From assembly GCF_026340095.1 (NCBI RefSeq), contig NZ_JAPEPO010000001.1:6546001-6610000 (forward strand): a DNA stretch of 64,000 bases. Direction: 5' to 3'. Positions 56,382 through 64,000 of the stretch are shown piece by piece. The translations under genes and the position numbers were made by a program. The notes under the pieces are model-generated. The model was not told the origin of the DNA. It saw nothing but the letters and a program-made list of their open reading frames with translations, and searched no databases. Every line of letters starts with the position of its first letter. The stretch's first letter is position 1. This DNA comes from Streptomyces sp. NBC_01446 (lineage in GTDB: Bacteria > Actinomycetota > Actinomycetes > Streptomycetales > Streptomycetaceae).

Positions 56382-56960
56382 GTGCAGCACCCCGCCGTCC
56401 CGGAACTGGCGCACACCACCACCCGCCCCATCCACTGGCTCGCGACCGCCGCGGCCGTATCGGCCGTCGTCGCGGCCTCCTCGTTCCTGCAGCCCGGCGC
56501 GGCCACCGCGGCCCAGCCGGGAACACCACCCGTCGGCACCAGAACCGCCGCCGCACCGCCCGACGCGGCCGCAGTCCACTTCCCGCTCGAGTGCGGCCCC
56601 GCCAAGATCCTCGTGGTGAAGAAAGCCACCGGGGACCTCGACGGTGACGGCAGGCCGGAAACCGTCGCCGTGGTCCGCTGCGACGCCGGCTCCGGCACCC
56701 CGCCGAACGGCGTCTACGTCCTCACCCAGCCCCACGAAGCCCACGCCAAGCCGCGCATCGTCGCCACCCTCGTCGACCCGAAGAACCGGCTCACCGCCGA
56801 CGACGTGGCGGTGCGCGACCAGGCCGTCACCGCAACACTCCTCGGCTACTCCAACTCCGCCGTCCCCAGCTGCTGCCCCGACACCCAGGACAAGGCCAAG
56901 TGGCAGTGGAAGGGCGACGCGTTCGTGCGCTCCACTCCCGCGGAGGCACGCAGCGTCTGA
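56382..56960 (+). CDS. Secreted protein with FG-GAP-like calcium motif
   Basis: A 192-residue protein with an N-terminal segment RPIHWLATAAAVSAVVAASS (signal or anchor) and a short AQPG region after it. The mature part has one FG-GAP/EF-like motif, GDLDGDGRPETVAVV, and three Cys, two of them adjacent in PSCCPDT. The GTG at 56382 is chosen because AGGAG lies nine bases upstream. Such proteins occur in Streptomyces cell envelopes; the function is unknown. A hairpin follows the stop. Confidence 0.78.
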   Translation: MQHPAVPELAHTTTRPIHWLATAAAVSAVVAASSFLQPGAATAAQPGTPPVGTRTAAAPPDAAAVHFPLECGPAKILVVKKATGDLDGDGRPETVAVVRCDAGSGTPPNGVYVLTQPHEAHAKPRIVATLVDPKNRLTADDVAVRDQAVTATLLGYSNSAVPSCCPDTQDKAKWQWKGDAFVRSTPAEARSV

Positions 56961-56973
56961 AGCACGGCATACG

Positions 56974-57017
56974 AAAAGGGGCCCTGCCCGCCGGGAACGG
57001 CGGCACGGGCCCCTTTC
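56974..57017. terminator. Stem-loop between secreted protein and ferredoxin genes
   Basis: GAAAGGGGCCC-like left arm pairs with GGGCCCCTTTC at the right, with an additional GCCGCC-type inner stem. It lies between convergent stops. Confidence 0.75.
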
Positions 57018-57060
57018 GTTGGCCTTCTCCCACGTTGAGTGACGTGCGGGAACCCCGCGG

Positions 57061-57375
57061 TCACTCCGCGTCAGGGCCGTAGACCTCCACCCTGTCCGAA
57101 ACGCGACGTACATGAATACAGTCGCCCGGGCACTCCTTCGCGGAGTCCACGACGTCGTTCAGCAGCGGCAGCGGCACCGGAGTGGTGGCCCCCTGCGCCT
57201 GCAGCAGCTCGTCCTCCGCGCCCTTCACATAGGCCAGTCCGTCGATGTCCAGCTCGAAGACCTCTGGCGCGTACTGCACGCAGATCCCGTCGCCGGTGCA
57301 GAGGTCCTGGTCGATCCACACCTCAAGGGCGACACCGCTGTCGATGCCGGATCCGGCCTCCTGCTGCACGCTCAT
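57061..57375 (-). CDS. Small ferredoxin ([3Fe-4S]/[4Fe-4S] type)
   Basis: A 104-residue ferredoxin. Cluster ligands: CTGDGIC (two Cys spaced by five) and CPGDCIHV with two more Cys near residue 85; typical flanking YAPEVFELDIDGLAYV. The first pair's spacing resembles [3Fe-4S] ferredoxins that serve cytochromes P450, while the additional Cys could complete a [4Fe-4S]. It is divergent from the arc gene. Electron partner unknown; the gene commonly sits beside the proteasome cluster. Confidence 0.88.
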   Translation of the reverse strand: MSVQQEAGSGIDSGVALEVWIDQDLCTGDGICVQYAPEVFELDIDGLAYVKGAEDELLQAQGATTPVPLPLLNDVVDSAKECPGDCIHVRRVSDRVEVYGPDAE

Positions 57376-57629
57376 ATCTCCTGCCGTTTCCTGCCTCGAA
57401 GCACCCCGCGTACCAGCAAGTCGGGCCAGCTCCGACGGGTGTTGAACACTTCGACCCTACAACCGGCCGCTTTCCGATGTTGTTGGGTGGGTATTCCCCT
57501 GGCGTGAGGGAGAGCGCAAGGGTGAAGATCGGACACACCCCCTTCGTCTTTGTGATCTAGGGGTTTCAATCGACACCCACCCAGGTAGGGTCTGGAAGCG
57601 TCCAGCTCCCCTTGGAGGAGGTGAGGACC

Positions 57630-59396
57630 GTGGCAGCCCACGACGACGACATGAACCGCGGCATCCGCCCGGGAAGAGGGTCCGACGACCCCGCCGGTCA
57701 GATTGCCTATCTTGAGCAGGAGATCGCCGTCCTGCGACGCAAGCTCGCCGACTCTCCGCGCCATACGAGGATTCTCGAAGAGCGGATCGTCGAGCTGCAG
57801 ACCAACCTGGCCGGCGTGTCCGCACAGAACGAGCGGCTCGCCAACACGCTCCGGGAGGCCCGCGACCAGATCGTGGCCCTCAAGGAGGAAGTCGACCGGC
57901 TCGCGCAGCCGCCGGCCGGCTTCGGAGTCTTCCTCGTGGCGAACGAGGACGGTACCGCCGACATCTTCACCGGCGGCCGCAAGCTCCGGGTGAACGTCAG
58001 CCCCAGCGTGGAGCTCGAAGAGCTCAGGCGCGGCCAGGAACTGATGCTCAACGAAGCGCTCAACGTGGTCGAGGCCATGGAGTACGAGAGCGTCGGCGAC
58101 ATCGTCACCCTCAAGGAGATCCTCGAGGACGGCGAGCGCGCCCTGGTGGTGGGGCACACCGATGAAGAACGGGTGGTCCGGCTCGCCGAACCGCTCCTCG
58201 ACATCACCATCCGCCCCGGCGACGCCCTCCTGCTCGAACCCCGATCCGGCTATGTCTACGAAGTCGTACCCAAGAGCGAAGTCGAAGAGCTCGTCCTGGA
58301 AGAGGTCCCGGACATCGGCTACGAGCAGATCGGCGGTCTGGGCAACCAGATCGAGCTGATCCGCGACGCGGTCGAGCTCCCCTACCTCTACCCGGACCTG
58401 TTCAAGGAGCACGAGCTGCGGCCGCCCAAGGGCGTCCTGCTCTACGGGCCTCCCGGCTGCGGCAAGACCCTGATCGCCAAGGCAGTGGCCAACTCCCTTG
58501 CCAAGAAGGTCGCGGAAGTGACCGGACAGGCCACGGGCAAGAGCTTCTTCCTCAACATCAAGGGTCCGGAGCTGCTCAACAAGTACGTCGGCGAGACCGA
58601 GCGGCAGATCCGCCTCGTCTTCCAGCGTGCGCGTGAGAAGGCCAGTGAGGGGACGCCCGTCATCGTCTTCTTCGACGAGATGGAGTCCCTCTTCCGCACC
58701 CGCGGATCCGGCGTCAGCTCGGACGTGGAGAACACCATCGTCCCCCAGCTGCTCGCCGAGATCGACGGTGTGGAGGGCCTGGAGAACGTGGTCGTGATCG
58801 GTGCCTCCAACCGTGAGGACATGATCGACCCCGCGATCCTGCGGCCCGGACGACTCGACGTGAAGATCAAGATCGAGCGCCCGGACGCCGAAGCGGCCAA
58901 GGACATCTTCGCCAAGTACCTGACCGCCCGCCTCCCGCTGCACTCCGACGACCTCGGGGAGCACGGCGGCGACCGCGCCAGTACGGTCCACGGGATGATC
59001 CAGACCGCCGTGGAGCAGATGTACGCGGAAAGCGAGGAGAACCGCTTCCTCGAGGTCACGTACGCCAACGGTGACAAGGAAGTCCTGTACTTCAAGGACT
59101 TCAACTCGGGCGCCATGATCGAGAACATCGTCGGACGCGCCAAGAAGGCCGCCATCAAGGCCTTCCTCGAGCACAACCAGAAGGGCCTCAGGGTCTCCCA
59201 CCTCCTCCAGGCTTGTGTGGACGAGTTCAAGGAGAACGAGGACCTGCCGAACACCACCAACCCGGACGACTGGGCTCGCATCTCCGGTAAGAAGGGCGAA
59301 CGGATCGTTTACATCCGTACGCTCGTCACCGGAAAGCAGGGCGCGGACACCGGACGCTCCATCGACACGGTGGCGAACACCGGGCAGTACCTGTAA
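57630..59396 (+). CDS. arc: Proteasome-associated AAA ATPase (ARC / Mpa)
   Basis: A 588-residue AAA+ unfoldase that recognises pupylated proteins and feeds them to the 20S proteasome. It has an N-terminal coiled coil (about residues 15-75, QIAYLEQEIAVLRRKLAD), two OB folds, Walker A GPPGCGKT, Walker B VFFDEMESLF, and the C-terminal QYL that docks on the proteasome ring. The GTG at 57630 gives the expected length, with GGAGGAGGTGAGG just upstream; a TTG at 57612 is unlikely. A hairpin follows before dop. Confidence 0.97.
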   Translation: MAAHDDDMNRGIRPGRGSDDPAGQIAYLEQEIAVLRRKLADSPRHTRILEERIVELQTNLAGVSAQNERLANTLREARDQIVALKEEVDRLAQPPAGFGVFLVANEDGTADIFTGGRKLRVNVSPSVELEELRRGQELMLNEALNVVEAMEYESVGDIVTLKEILEDGERALVVGHTDEERVVRLAEPLLDITIRPGDALLLEPRSGYVYEVVPKSEVEELVLEEVPDIGYEQIGGLGNQIELIRDAVELPYLYPDLFKEHELRPPKGVLLYGPPGCGKTLIAKAVANSLAKKVAEVTGQATGKSFFLNIKGPELLNKYVGETERQIRLVFQRAREKASEGTPVIVFFDEMESLFRTRGSGVSSDVENTIVPQLLAEIDGVEGLENVVVIGASNREDMIDPAILRPGRLDVKIKIERPDAEAAKDIFAKYLTARLPLHSDDLGEHGGDRASTVHGMIQTAVEQMYAESEENRFLEVTYANGDKEVLYFKDFNSGAMIENIVGRAKKAAIKAFLEHNQKGLRVSHLLQACVDEFKENEDLPNTTNPDDWARISGKKGERIVYIRTLVTGKQGADTGRSIDTVANTGQYL

Positions 59397-59405
59397 AAGG
59401 CAGGG

Positions 59406-59440
59406 CGGCTGCGGGTGCCTCTACCGGGTACCCGCAGCCG
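59406..59440 (+). terminator. Terminator after arc
   Basis: A perfect 11-bp stem (CGGCTGCGGGT / ACCCGCAGCCG) followed by ACTGTTTTCC. Confidence 0.8.
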
Positions 59441-59674
59441 ACTGTTTTCCAGGCAACAATTCCGGCCGACTTTCCGGTTTCCCGGCAGCGGCCGGCTCGC
59501 AGGCTCAGCAACAGCAATGACGGTAATGATCTCCCCACCAGCGCATAGGCGTTCTAGGCTCTTCGGTACCGCCGAGTCGCGCAGCGCGGGGACGGGCACC
59601 GCACGCGCACCGGAGAACCAGCGGTACTTGAGCGCCGCCCCCGAACGGGGGCGCCGCCGGGCAAGGAGGGCCGC

Positions 59675-61186
59675 ATGACCGTACGGCGAGTAATGGGCAT
59701 CGAGACGGAGTACGGGATCTCCGTCCCCGGCCACCCCAACGCCAATGCCATGCTCACCTCGTCCCAGATCGTCAACGCCTACGCGGCGGCGATGCACCGG
59801 GCGCGCCGCGCCCGCTGGGACTTCGAGGAGGAGAATCCGCTGCGGGACGCGCGAGGCTTCGACCTCGCCCGGGAGGTCGCCGACTCCAGCCAGCTCACCG
59901 ACGAGGACATCGGCCTGGCCAACGTGATCCTCACCAACGGTGCCCGCCTGTACGTCGACCACGCACACCCCGAATACAGCGCCCCCGAGGTCACCAACCC
60001 GCGGGACGCCGTCCTGTGGGACAAGGCCGGCGAGCGCATCATGGCCGAGGCCGCCGAGCGCGCCGCCCAGCTCCCCGGGGCCCAGCCGATCCACCTCTAC
60101 AAGAACAACACCGACAACAAGGGTGCCTCCTACGGCACGCACGAGAACTACCTGATGAAGCGGGAAACCCCCTTCTCGGACATCGTGCGTCACCTGACGC
60201 CCTTCTTCGTCTCCCGCCAGGTCGTCACCGGCGCCGGCCGCGTCGGCATCGGCCAGGACGGCCATGAGCACGGCTTCCAGCTCAGCCAGCGCGCGGACTA
60301 CTTCGAGGTCGAGGTCGGCCTTGAGACGACGCTCAAGCGCCCCATCATCAACACCAGGGACGAGCCACACGCGGACGCGGAGAAGTACCGCCGCCTGCAC
60401 GTGATCATCGGCGACGCGAACCTCTCCGAGATCTCTACCTATCTCAAGCTGGGCACGACGGCCTTGGTCCTCTCCATGATCGAGGACGGCTTCATCGCTG
60501 TCGACCTGGCCGTCGACCAGCCCGTGCGCACCCTCCACCAGGTCTCCCACGATCCCGGCCTGCAGCACCTGGTCACACTCCGCAGCGGCCGCACGCTCAC
60601 CGCGGTGCAGCTCCAGATGGAGTACTTCGAGCTCGCCAGGAAGTACGTCGAGGAGCGCTACGGGGCGGACGCCGACGAGCAGACCAAGGACGTCCTGACC
60701 CGCTGGGAGGACGTGCTCGGCCGCCTGGAGAGCGATCCGATGAGCCTGGCCGGAGAGCTCGACTGGGTCGCGAAGCGGCAGCTCATGGAGGGCTACCGCC
60801 GTCGCGACAACCTCGACTGGGACGCCGCGCGGCTCCACCTCGTCGACCTCCAGTACGCCGATGTAAGGGCCGAGAAGGGCCTGTACAACCGTCTCGTGGC
60901 CCGCGGCAGGATGAAGCGGCTCCTGGACGAGTCGGAGGTCGAGAGGGCCCGTACGAAGCCGCCGGAGGACACCAGGGCGTACTTCCGCGGGCGCTGCCTG
61001 GAGCAGTACGCGGACGACGTCGCCGCGGCCTCCTGGGACTCGGTGATCTTCGATCTGCCCGGCCGTGACTCTCTGCAGCGGGTCCCAACCCTCGAACCCC
61101 TTCGCGGAACGCGTAATCACGTGAAGGAGCTGCTCGACCGGTGCCGCACGGCCGAAGATCTGGTCCGGGTGCTGTCCGGAGGCTGA
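59675..61186 (+). CDS. dop: Depupylase / Pup deamidase Dop
   Basis: A 503-residue glutamine-synthetase-like protein. The N-terminal MGIETEYGI holds metal/ATP-binding Glu residues, and VDHAHPEYSAPE includes the acidic/His site region near residue 95. Dop removes Pup from tagged proteins and, where Pup ends in Gln, deamidates it. In this genome Pup already ends in Glu, so only depupylation would be needed. GGAGGG lies six bases before the ATG. pup follows after 120 bases. Confidence 0.96.
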   Translation: MTVRRVMGIETEYGISVPGHPNANAMLTSSQIVNAYAAAMHRARRARWDFEEENPLRDARGFDLAREVADSSQLTDEDIGLANVILTNGARLYVDHAHPEYSAPEVTNPRDAVLWDKAGERIMAEAAERAAQLPGAQPIHLYKNNTDNKGASYGTHENYLMKRETPFSDIVRHLTPFFVSRQVVTGAGRVGIGQDGHEHGFQLSQRADYFEVEVGLETTLKRPIINTRDEPHADAEKYRRLHVIIGDANLSEISTYLKLGTTALVLSMIEDGFIAVDLAVDQPVRTLHQVSHDPGLQHLVTLRSGRTLTAVQLQMEYFELARKYVEERYGADADEQTKDVLTRWEDVLGRLESDPMSLAGELDWVAKRQLMEGYRRRDNLDWDAARLHLVDLQYADVRAEKGLYNRLVARGRMKRLLDESEVERARTKPPEDTRAYFRGRCLEQYADDVAAASWDSVIFDLPGRDSLQRVPTLEPLRGTRNHVKELLDRCRTAEDLVRVLSGG

Positions 61187-61216
61187 AAAGCCTGCGGCAG
61201 GGGAATCACAGAGGTG

Positions 61217-61246
61217 GGCCTCGCACGTTGGACGAAGTGCGGGGCC
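61217..61246 (+). terminator. Possible stem-loop between dop and pup
   Basis: GGCCTCGCAC pairs with GTGCGGGGCC (one G-T pair, 10-base loop), 31 bases after the dop stop. Confidence 0.5.
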
Positions 61247-61306
61247 GATGTCGGACCCGGCTTGTAGGGTCTGATCAAGAACGTCGAACCGAGCGGGGTG
61301 AGGTAG

Positions 61307-61525
61307 ATGGCGACCAAGGACACCGGCGGCGGACAGCAGAAGGCCACGCGTTCCACCGAGGAGGTCGAGGAGCAGGCGCAGGACGCGCAGGCTTCCGAGG
61401 ACCTCAAGGAACGCCAGGAGAAGCTGAGCGACGACGTGGACTCCGTGCTGGACGAGATCGACGACGTCCTCGAGGAGAACGCCGAGGACTTCGTGCGGAG
61501 CTTCGTTCAAAAGGGCGGCGAGTAG
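61307..61525 (+). CDS. pup: Prokaryotic ubiquitin-like protein Pup
   Basis: A 72-residue, acidic, largely disordered protein ending FVQKGGE. Its C-terminal Glu side chain is the group joined to substrate lysines by PafA; the central helix (SDDVDSVLDEIDDVLEEN) binds the ARC coiled coil. The terminal Gly-Gly-Glu is coded directly rather than Gly-Gly-Gln. GGGGTGAGGTAG precedes the ATG. It lies between dop and the proteasome subunit genes. Confidence 0.98.
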   Translation: MATKDTGGGQQKATRSTEEVEEQAQDAQASEDLKERQEKLSDDVDSVLDEIDDVLEENAEDFVRSFVQKGGE

Positions 61526-61615
61526 CTCGTTCCACCTTTGAACTGAAGGTGGTGTGGCCGGGGTGCCGGGGGCGGGCGGGTCGTCGACCGAAGCCGTCCC
61601 AAGCACCCCGCCACG

Positions 61616-61796
61616 GATGTGGATCACCGCCGTTCCGCGGGTAGGGTCCCTGACGTACTGTGCTTCAACTGCAATTCGGCCATCGGCAAGTTGGGACATT
61701 CGTCCCGATGTCATCCGTCGCGCCGCCGCCTACGTGGAAGGAATCGCGTGGAAGCCAACACTCGTAGCACCGGGCGTCTACCAGCAGCCTTCCTGA
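61616..61796 (+). pseudogene. Remnant of a recombination endonuclease VII-domain gene
   Basis: One frame (61616-61696) reads DVDHRRSAGRVPDVLCFNCN and then SAIGKLG, the core of endonuclease VII HNH proteins (usual form VDHDHxTGRVRG-LCFNCN). Immediately after, the match continues in another frame as RPDVIRRAAAYVEGIAW and KPTLVAPGVYQ, to a TGA at 61796. A one-base loss around 61697 explains the break. The second His of DHxH is also Arg, and the upstream half (zinc ribbon) is not recognisable. The intact gene normally sits here, between pup and prcB, so this is decay in place. Confidence 0.72.
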
Positions 61797-62590
61797 CGCC
61801 TGGATCCTCGTCCTTCGTGGACTTCCTGTCCGTGCATCAGCCGGAAATCCTGCCCGGGAACCGTGCGTTGCCGGTGAAGGGCGCGATCGAGGCGCCGCAC
61901 GGCACGACGATCGTGTCCGTCACGTTCCCCGGCGGTGTCATCCTCGCCGGTGACCGCCGGGCCACGATGGGCAACATGATCGCTCAGCGCGACATCGAGA
62001 AGGTCTTTCCGGCGGACGAGTACTCGGCGGTGGGTATCGCCGGTACGGCCGGTCTGGCCGTGGAGATGGTGAAGCTCTTCCAGCTGGAGCTGGAGCACTT
62101 CGAGAAGGTGGAAGGCGCCCAGCTGTCGCTGGAGGGCAAGGCGAACCGGCTCTCGACCATGATCCGGTCGAACCTCGGCATGGCCATGCAGGGTCTGGCC
62201 GTGGTGCCGCTGTTCGCGGGGTACGACGTGGACCGCGGCAAGGGCCGCATCTTCTCGTACGACGTCACGGGCGGGCGGAGCGAGGAGCGCGGGTACGCGG
62301 CGACCGGCTCCGGGTCGATCTTCGCGCGTGGGGCGATGAAGAAGCTCTTCCGCGACGATCTGACGGAGGCGGAGGCCACGACGCTCGTCGTGCAGGCCCT
62401 GTACGACGCGGCCGACGACGACTCGGCGACCGGTGGTCCCGACGTGGCGCGCCGGATCTACCCGATCGTCACCGTGATCACGGACGACGGGTTCCGCAGG
62501 CTCACCGACGAGGAGGGTGCGCAGATCGCCCGTTCCATCCTCGAGCGCCGGCTGGAGCAGCCCGACGGCCCGCGGGCCGCGCTTCTCTGA
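61748..62590 (+). CDS. prcB: Proteasome beta subunit
   Basis: A 280-residue Ntn hydrolase. The first 52 residues are a propeptide; autoprocessing at HG|TTIVSV exposes Thr53 as nucleophile. Supporting residues: GDRRATMGNMIA with the catalytic Asp/Arg region and KVFPADEY with Lys. Beta subunits form the inner two rings of the 20S proteasome. The GTG at 61748 has GAAGGAA upstream, lies inside the decayed endonuclease gene and yields the family's usual start. Confidence 0.97.
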   Translation: MEANTRSTGRLPAAFLTPGSSSFVDFLSVHQPEILPGNRALPVKGAIEAPHGTTIVSVTFPGGVILAGDRRATMGNMIAQRDIEKVFPADEYSAVGIAGTAGLAVEMVKLFQLELEHFEKVEGAQLSLEGKANRLSTMIRSNLGMAMQGLAVVPLFAGYDVDRGKGRIFSYDVTGGRSEERGYAATGSGSIFARGAMKKLFRDDLTEAEATTLVVQALYDAADDDSATGGPDVARRIYPIVTVITDDGFRRLTDEEGAQIARSILERRLEQPDGPRAALL

Positions 62591-62673
62591 CCGGTACGCA
62601 TCCGTCATGCCCGAAGCGCCATTCGCCCGAGACTTGAGTCACTGAGTCACTGACAGAAAGGGACGGACAGCCG

Positions 62674-63432
62674 GTGTCGACGCCGTTCTATGTCTCACCC
62701 CAGCAGGCCATGGCCGACCGGGCGGAGTACGCCCGCAAGGGCATCGCCCGCGGTCGCAGCCTGGTTGTGCTGCAGTATGCCGATGGCATCGTGTTCGTCG
62801 GCGAGAACCCGTCCCGTGCGCTGCACAAGTTCAGCGAGATCTACGACCGGATCGGCTTCGCCGCCGCCGGCAAGTACAACGAGTACGAGAACCTGCGGAT
62901 CGGCGGTGTGCGCTACGCCGACCTGCGCGGTTACACCTACGACCGCGACGATGTGACGGCGCGTGGCCTGGCGAACGTGTACGCGCAGACGCTGGGCACG
63001 ATCTTCTCGAGCAGCGCCGAGAAGCCGTACGAGGTCGAGTTGGTGGTCGCCGAGGTCGGGTCCGAGCCCGAGGGTGACCAGATCTACCGCCTTCCGCATG
63101 ACGGATCGATCGTCGACGAGCACGGCTCGGTCGCGGTCGGGGGAAACGCGGAGCAGATCAGCACCTATCTGGATCAGCGCCACCGGGACGGGATGACTCT
63201 CGCTCAGGCGCTGAAGCTGGCGGTGCAGGCGCTGTCGCGGGACACCAACGGCAGTGAGCGGGAGATCCCCGCGGAGCGGCTCGAGGTGGCGGTCCTCGAC
63301 CGCACGCGCCCGCAGCAGCGGAAGTTCAAGCGCATCGTGGGGCCGCAGCTGTCGCGGCTGCTCGAGGCCGGTGCGGCGACGTCCGCCGAGCCGGTGGAGA
63401 GCAGTGACGAGGAGTCCGACGACGAGGAGTGA
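62674..63432 (+). CDS. prcA: Proteasome alpha subunit
   Basis: A 252-residue alpha-type subunit forming the outer rings and gate of the 20S proteasome. N-terminal STPFYVSPQQAMADRAEYAR with the alpha-subunit helix, GRSLVVLQYADGIVFVGENP in the first strands, and a long Glu/Asp-rich tail. It starts with GTG 83 bases after prcB, downstream of a GAAAGGGA site; two direct GAGTCACT copies (62636-62651) lie in the gap. A strong hairpin follows. Confidence 0.97.
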   Translation: MSTPFYVSPQQAMADRAEYARKGIARGRSLVVLQYADGIVFVGENPSRALHKFSEIYDRIGFAAAGKYNEYENLRIGGVRYADLRGYTYDRDDVTARGLANVYAQTLGTIFSSSAEKPYEVELVVAEVGSEPEGDQIYRLPHDGSIVDEHGSVAVGGNAEQISTYLDQRHRDGMTLAQALKLAVQALSRDTNGSEREIPAERLEVAVLDRTRPQQRKFKRIVGPQLSRLLEAGAATSAEPVESSDEESDDEE

Positions 63433-63455
63433 GCAGGGTTTCCTGCCGAGGTGTC

Positions 63456-63489
63456 CGGCGCCCCGACCGTGCAAGCGGTCGGGGCGCCG
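63456..63489. terminator. Terminator after prcA
   Basis: A perfect 14-bp stem (CGGCGCCCCGACCG and complement, TGCAAG loop) between the convergent prcA and LacI-type stops. Confidence 0.9.
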
Positions 63490-63498
63490 TTCGTCGTG

Positions 63499-64000
63499 TC
63501 AGCCCGCGGGCGCGGCCGTGGAGCCGCGGACGACCAACTCCACGGGGAGCGCGGTGGTTTCCGGGGTGCGGCCGTCCAGGACGGCGAGGAGCGCGGCCAT
63601 GCCCCGCTCGCCGAAGAGCTCCGCGGGCAGCCGGACAGTGGTGAGTTCGGGCTCGACGGCGGTGGCGAGCGAGAGGTCGTCGAAGCCGGTGACGGAGAGG
63701 TCGTCGGGGACGCGCAGGCCCAGTCGGCGGGCGGCCTTGTAGGCGCCGGTGGCGAGTTTGTCGTCGTCGCAGACGATGGCGGTGGGGCGGGGTCCTGGGG
63801 CGGTGAGCGCGGCCTGCGCGGCGGTGCGGGCCGCCTCGACCGTCAGGGGTGAGCGCACGGTGCTCACGTGGGTTTCGGGGACGCGGGCCGTGCGGTCGGC
63901 GAGCTCGTGGGCGCGTACGTCGAAGGTCCAGGAGGGCACGGCCGAGGCGAGGTGGAGGAACCTGCGGTGGCCCAGGGCGAGCAGATGCTCCGTCACCTGG
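63499..64000 (-). CDS. LacI-family transcriptional regulator (5' end outside window)
   Basis: The C-terminal 166 residues of a periplasmic-binding-protein-like effector domain. Family marks: EHLLALGHRRFLHL, TAIVCDDDKLATGAYKAARR, LGLRVPDDLSVTGFDDLSLA and LTTVRLPAELFGERGMAALL. The DNA-binding helix-turn-helix lies beyond the window edge. It should be a sugar-responsive repressor. It converges on prcA, with a terminator between. Confidence 0.9.
   Translation of the reverse strand, partial: QVTEHLLALGHRRFLHLASAVPSWTFDVRAHELADRTARVPETHVSTVRSPLTVEAARTAAQAALTAPGPRPTAIVCDDDKLATGAYKAARRLGLRVPDDLSVTGFDDLSLATAVEPELTTVRLPAELFGERGMAALLAVLDGRTPETTALPVELVVRGSTAAPAG

Overview
The window reads as a high-GC Streptomyces chromosome. 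It carries chaplins ChpH and ChpC, a mycothiol ligase (mshC), parJ, the gylR-glpFKD glycerol locus, metH and the Pup-proteasome cluster arc-dop-pup-prcB-prcA. From memory, this core order follows the S. coelicolor SCO1640-SCO1676 neighbourhood; I could not align it. GTG starts and ATGA overlaps are common, and strong stem-loops close most convergent gene pairs.

Layout. 0-2.6 kb: end of an M20 peptidase gene, then chpH and chpC. 2.6-6.9 kb: a small DUF5703 protein, an acidic hypothetical, a RecD-like protein with eroded ATPase motifs, and an aldo/keto reductase. 7.0-15.5 kb: an LLM oxidoreductase behind a perfect palindrome, a ferritin-like protein, a CorA-type channel, a conserved phosphatase/DUF3090/kinase-fold trio, an SRPBCC protein, mshC and parJ.

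15.6-38.3 kb: an accessory catabolic region of about 22.7 kb, placed between parJ and glpD, which I recall as neighbours in S. coelicolor. Its left arm runs on the minus strand: aldehyde dehydrogenase, VOC extradiol dioxygenase, aspartate-dehydrogenase-like protein, alpha/beta hydrolase, cupin, two SDRs, a ThDP decarboxylase, a VanB-type reductase, a 74-aa protein, a Rieske oxygenase, an MFS carrier and a GntR regulator. A divergent MFS carrier follows. The right arm holds a TetR-MarR fusion regulator, XdhC, a three-subunit molybdenum hydroxylase with a CoxG-like protein, a MarR regulator and an LLM oxidoreductase. The set is coherent for uptake, oxygenation, ring cleavage and side-chain removal of an aromatic or heteroaromatic acid. 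The substrate cannot be read from sequence. An ATCTAAG/CTTAGAT-type motif occurs in both divergent promoter regions and may tie the arms together.

38.3-64 kb: glpD, glpK, glpF and gylR (a 12-bp motif sits before both glpF and gylR), metH, a HAD phosphatase, two paralogous orphan solute-binding lipoproteins, an orphan LuxR-type response regulator, a Cas4/RecB-like nuclease, a site-2 protease with CBS domains, trmI, a secreted protein and a ferredoxin. The Pup-proteasome cluster follows, with an eroded endonuclease VII gene between pup and prcB. The window ends inside a LacI-type repressor gene.

The most unusual items are the catabolic region with its TetR-MarR fusion regulator and 14-bp repeats, an SDR that has lost its catalytic triad, the RecD-like protein without Walker motifs, and the decayed endonuclease gene. 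No tRNA, rRNA, CRISPR array, insertion sequence or integrase was recognised.
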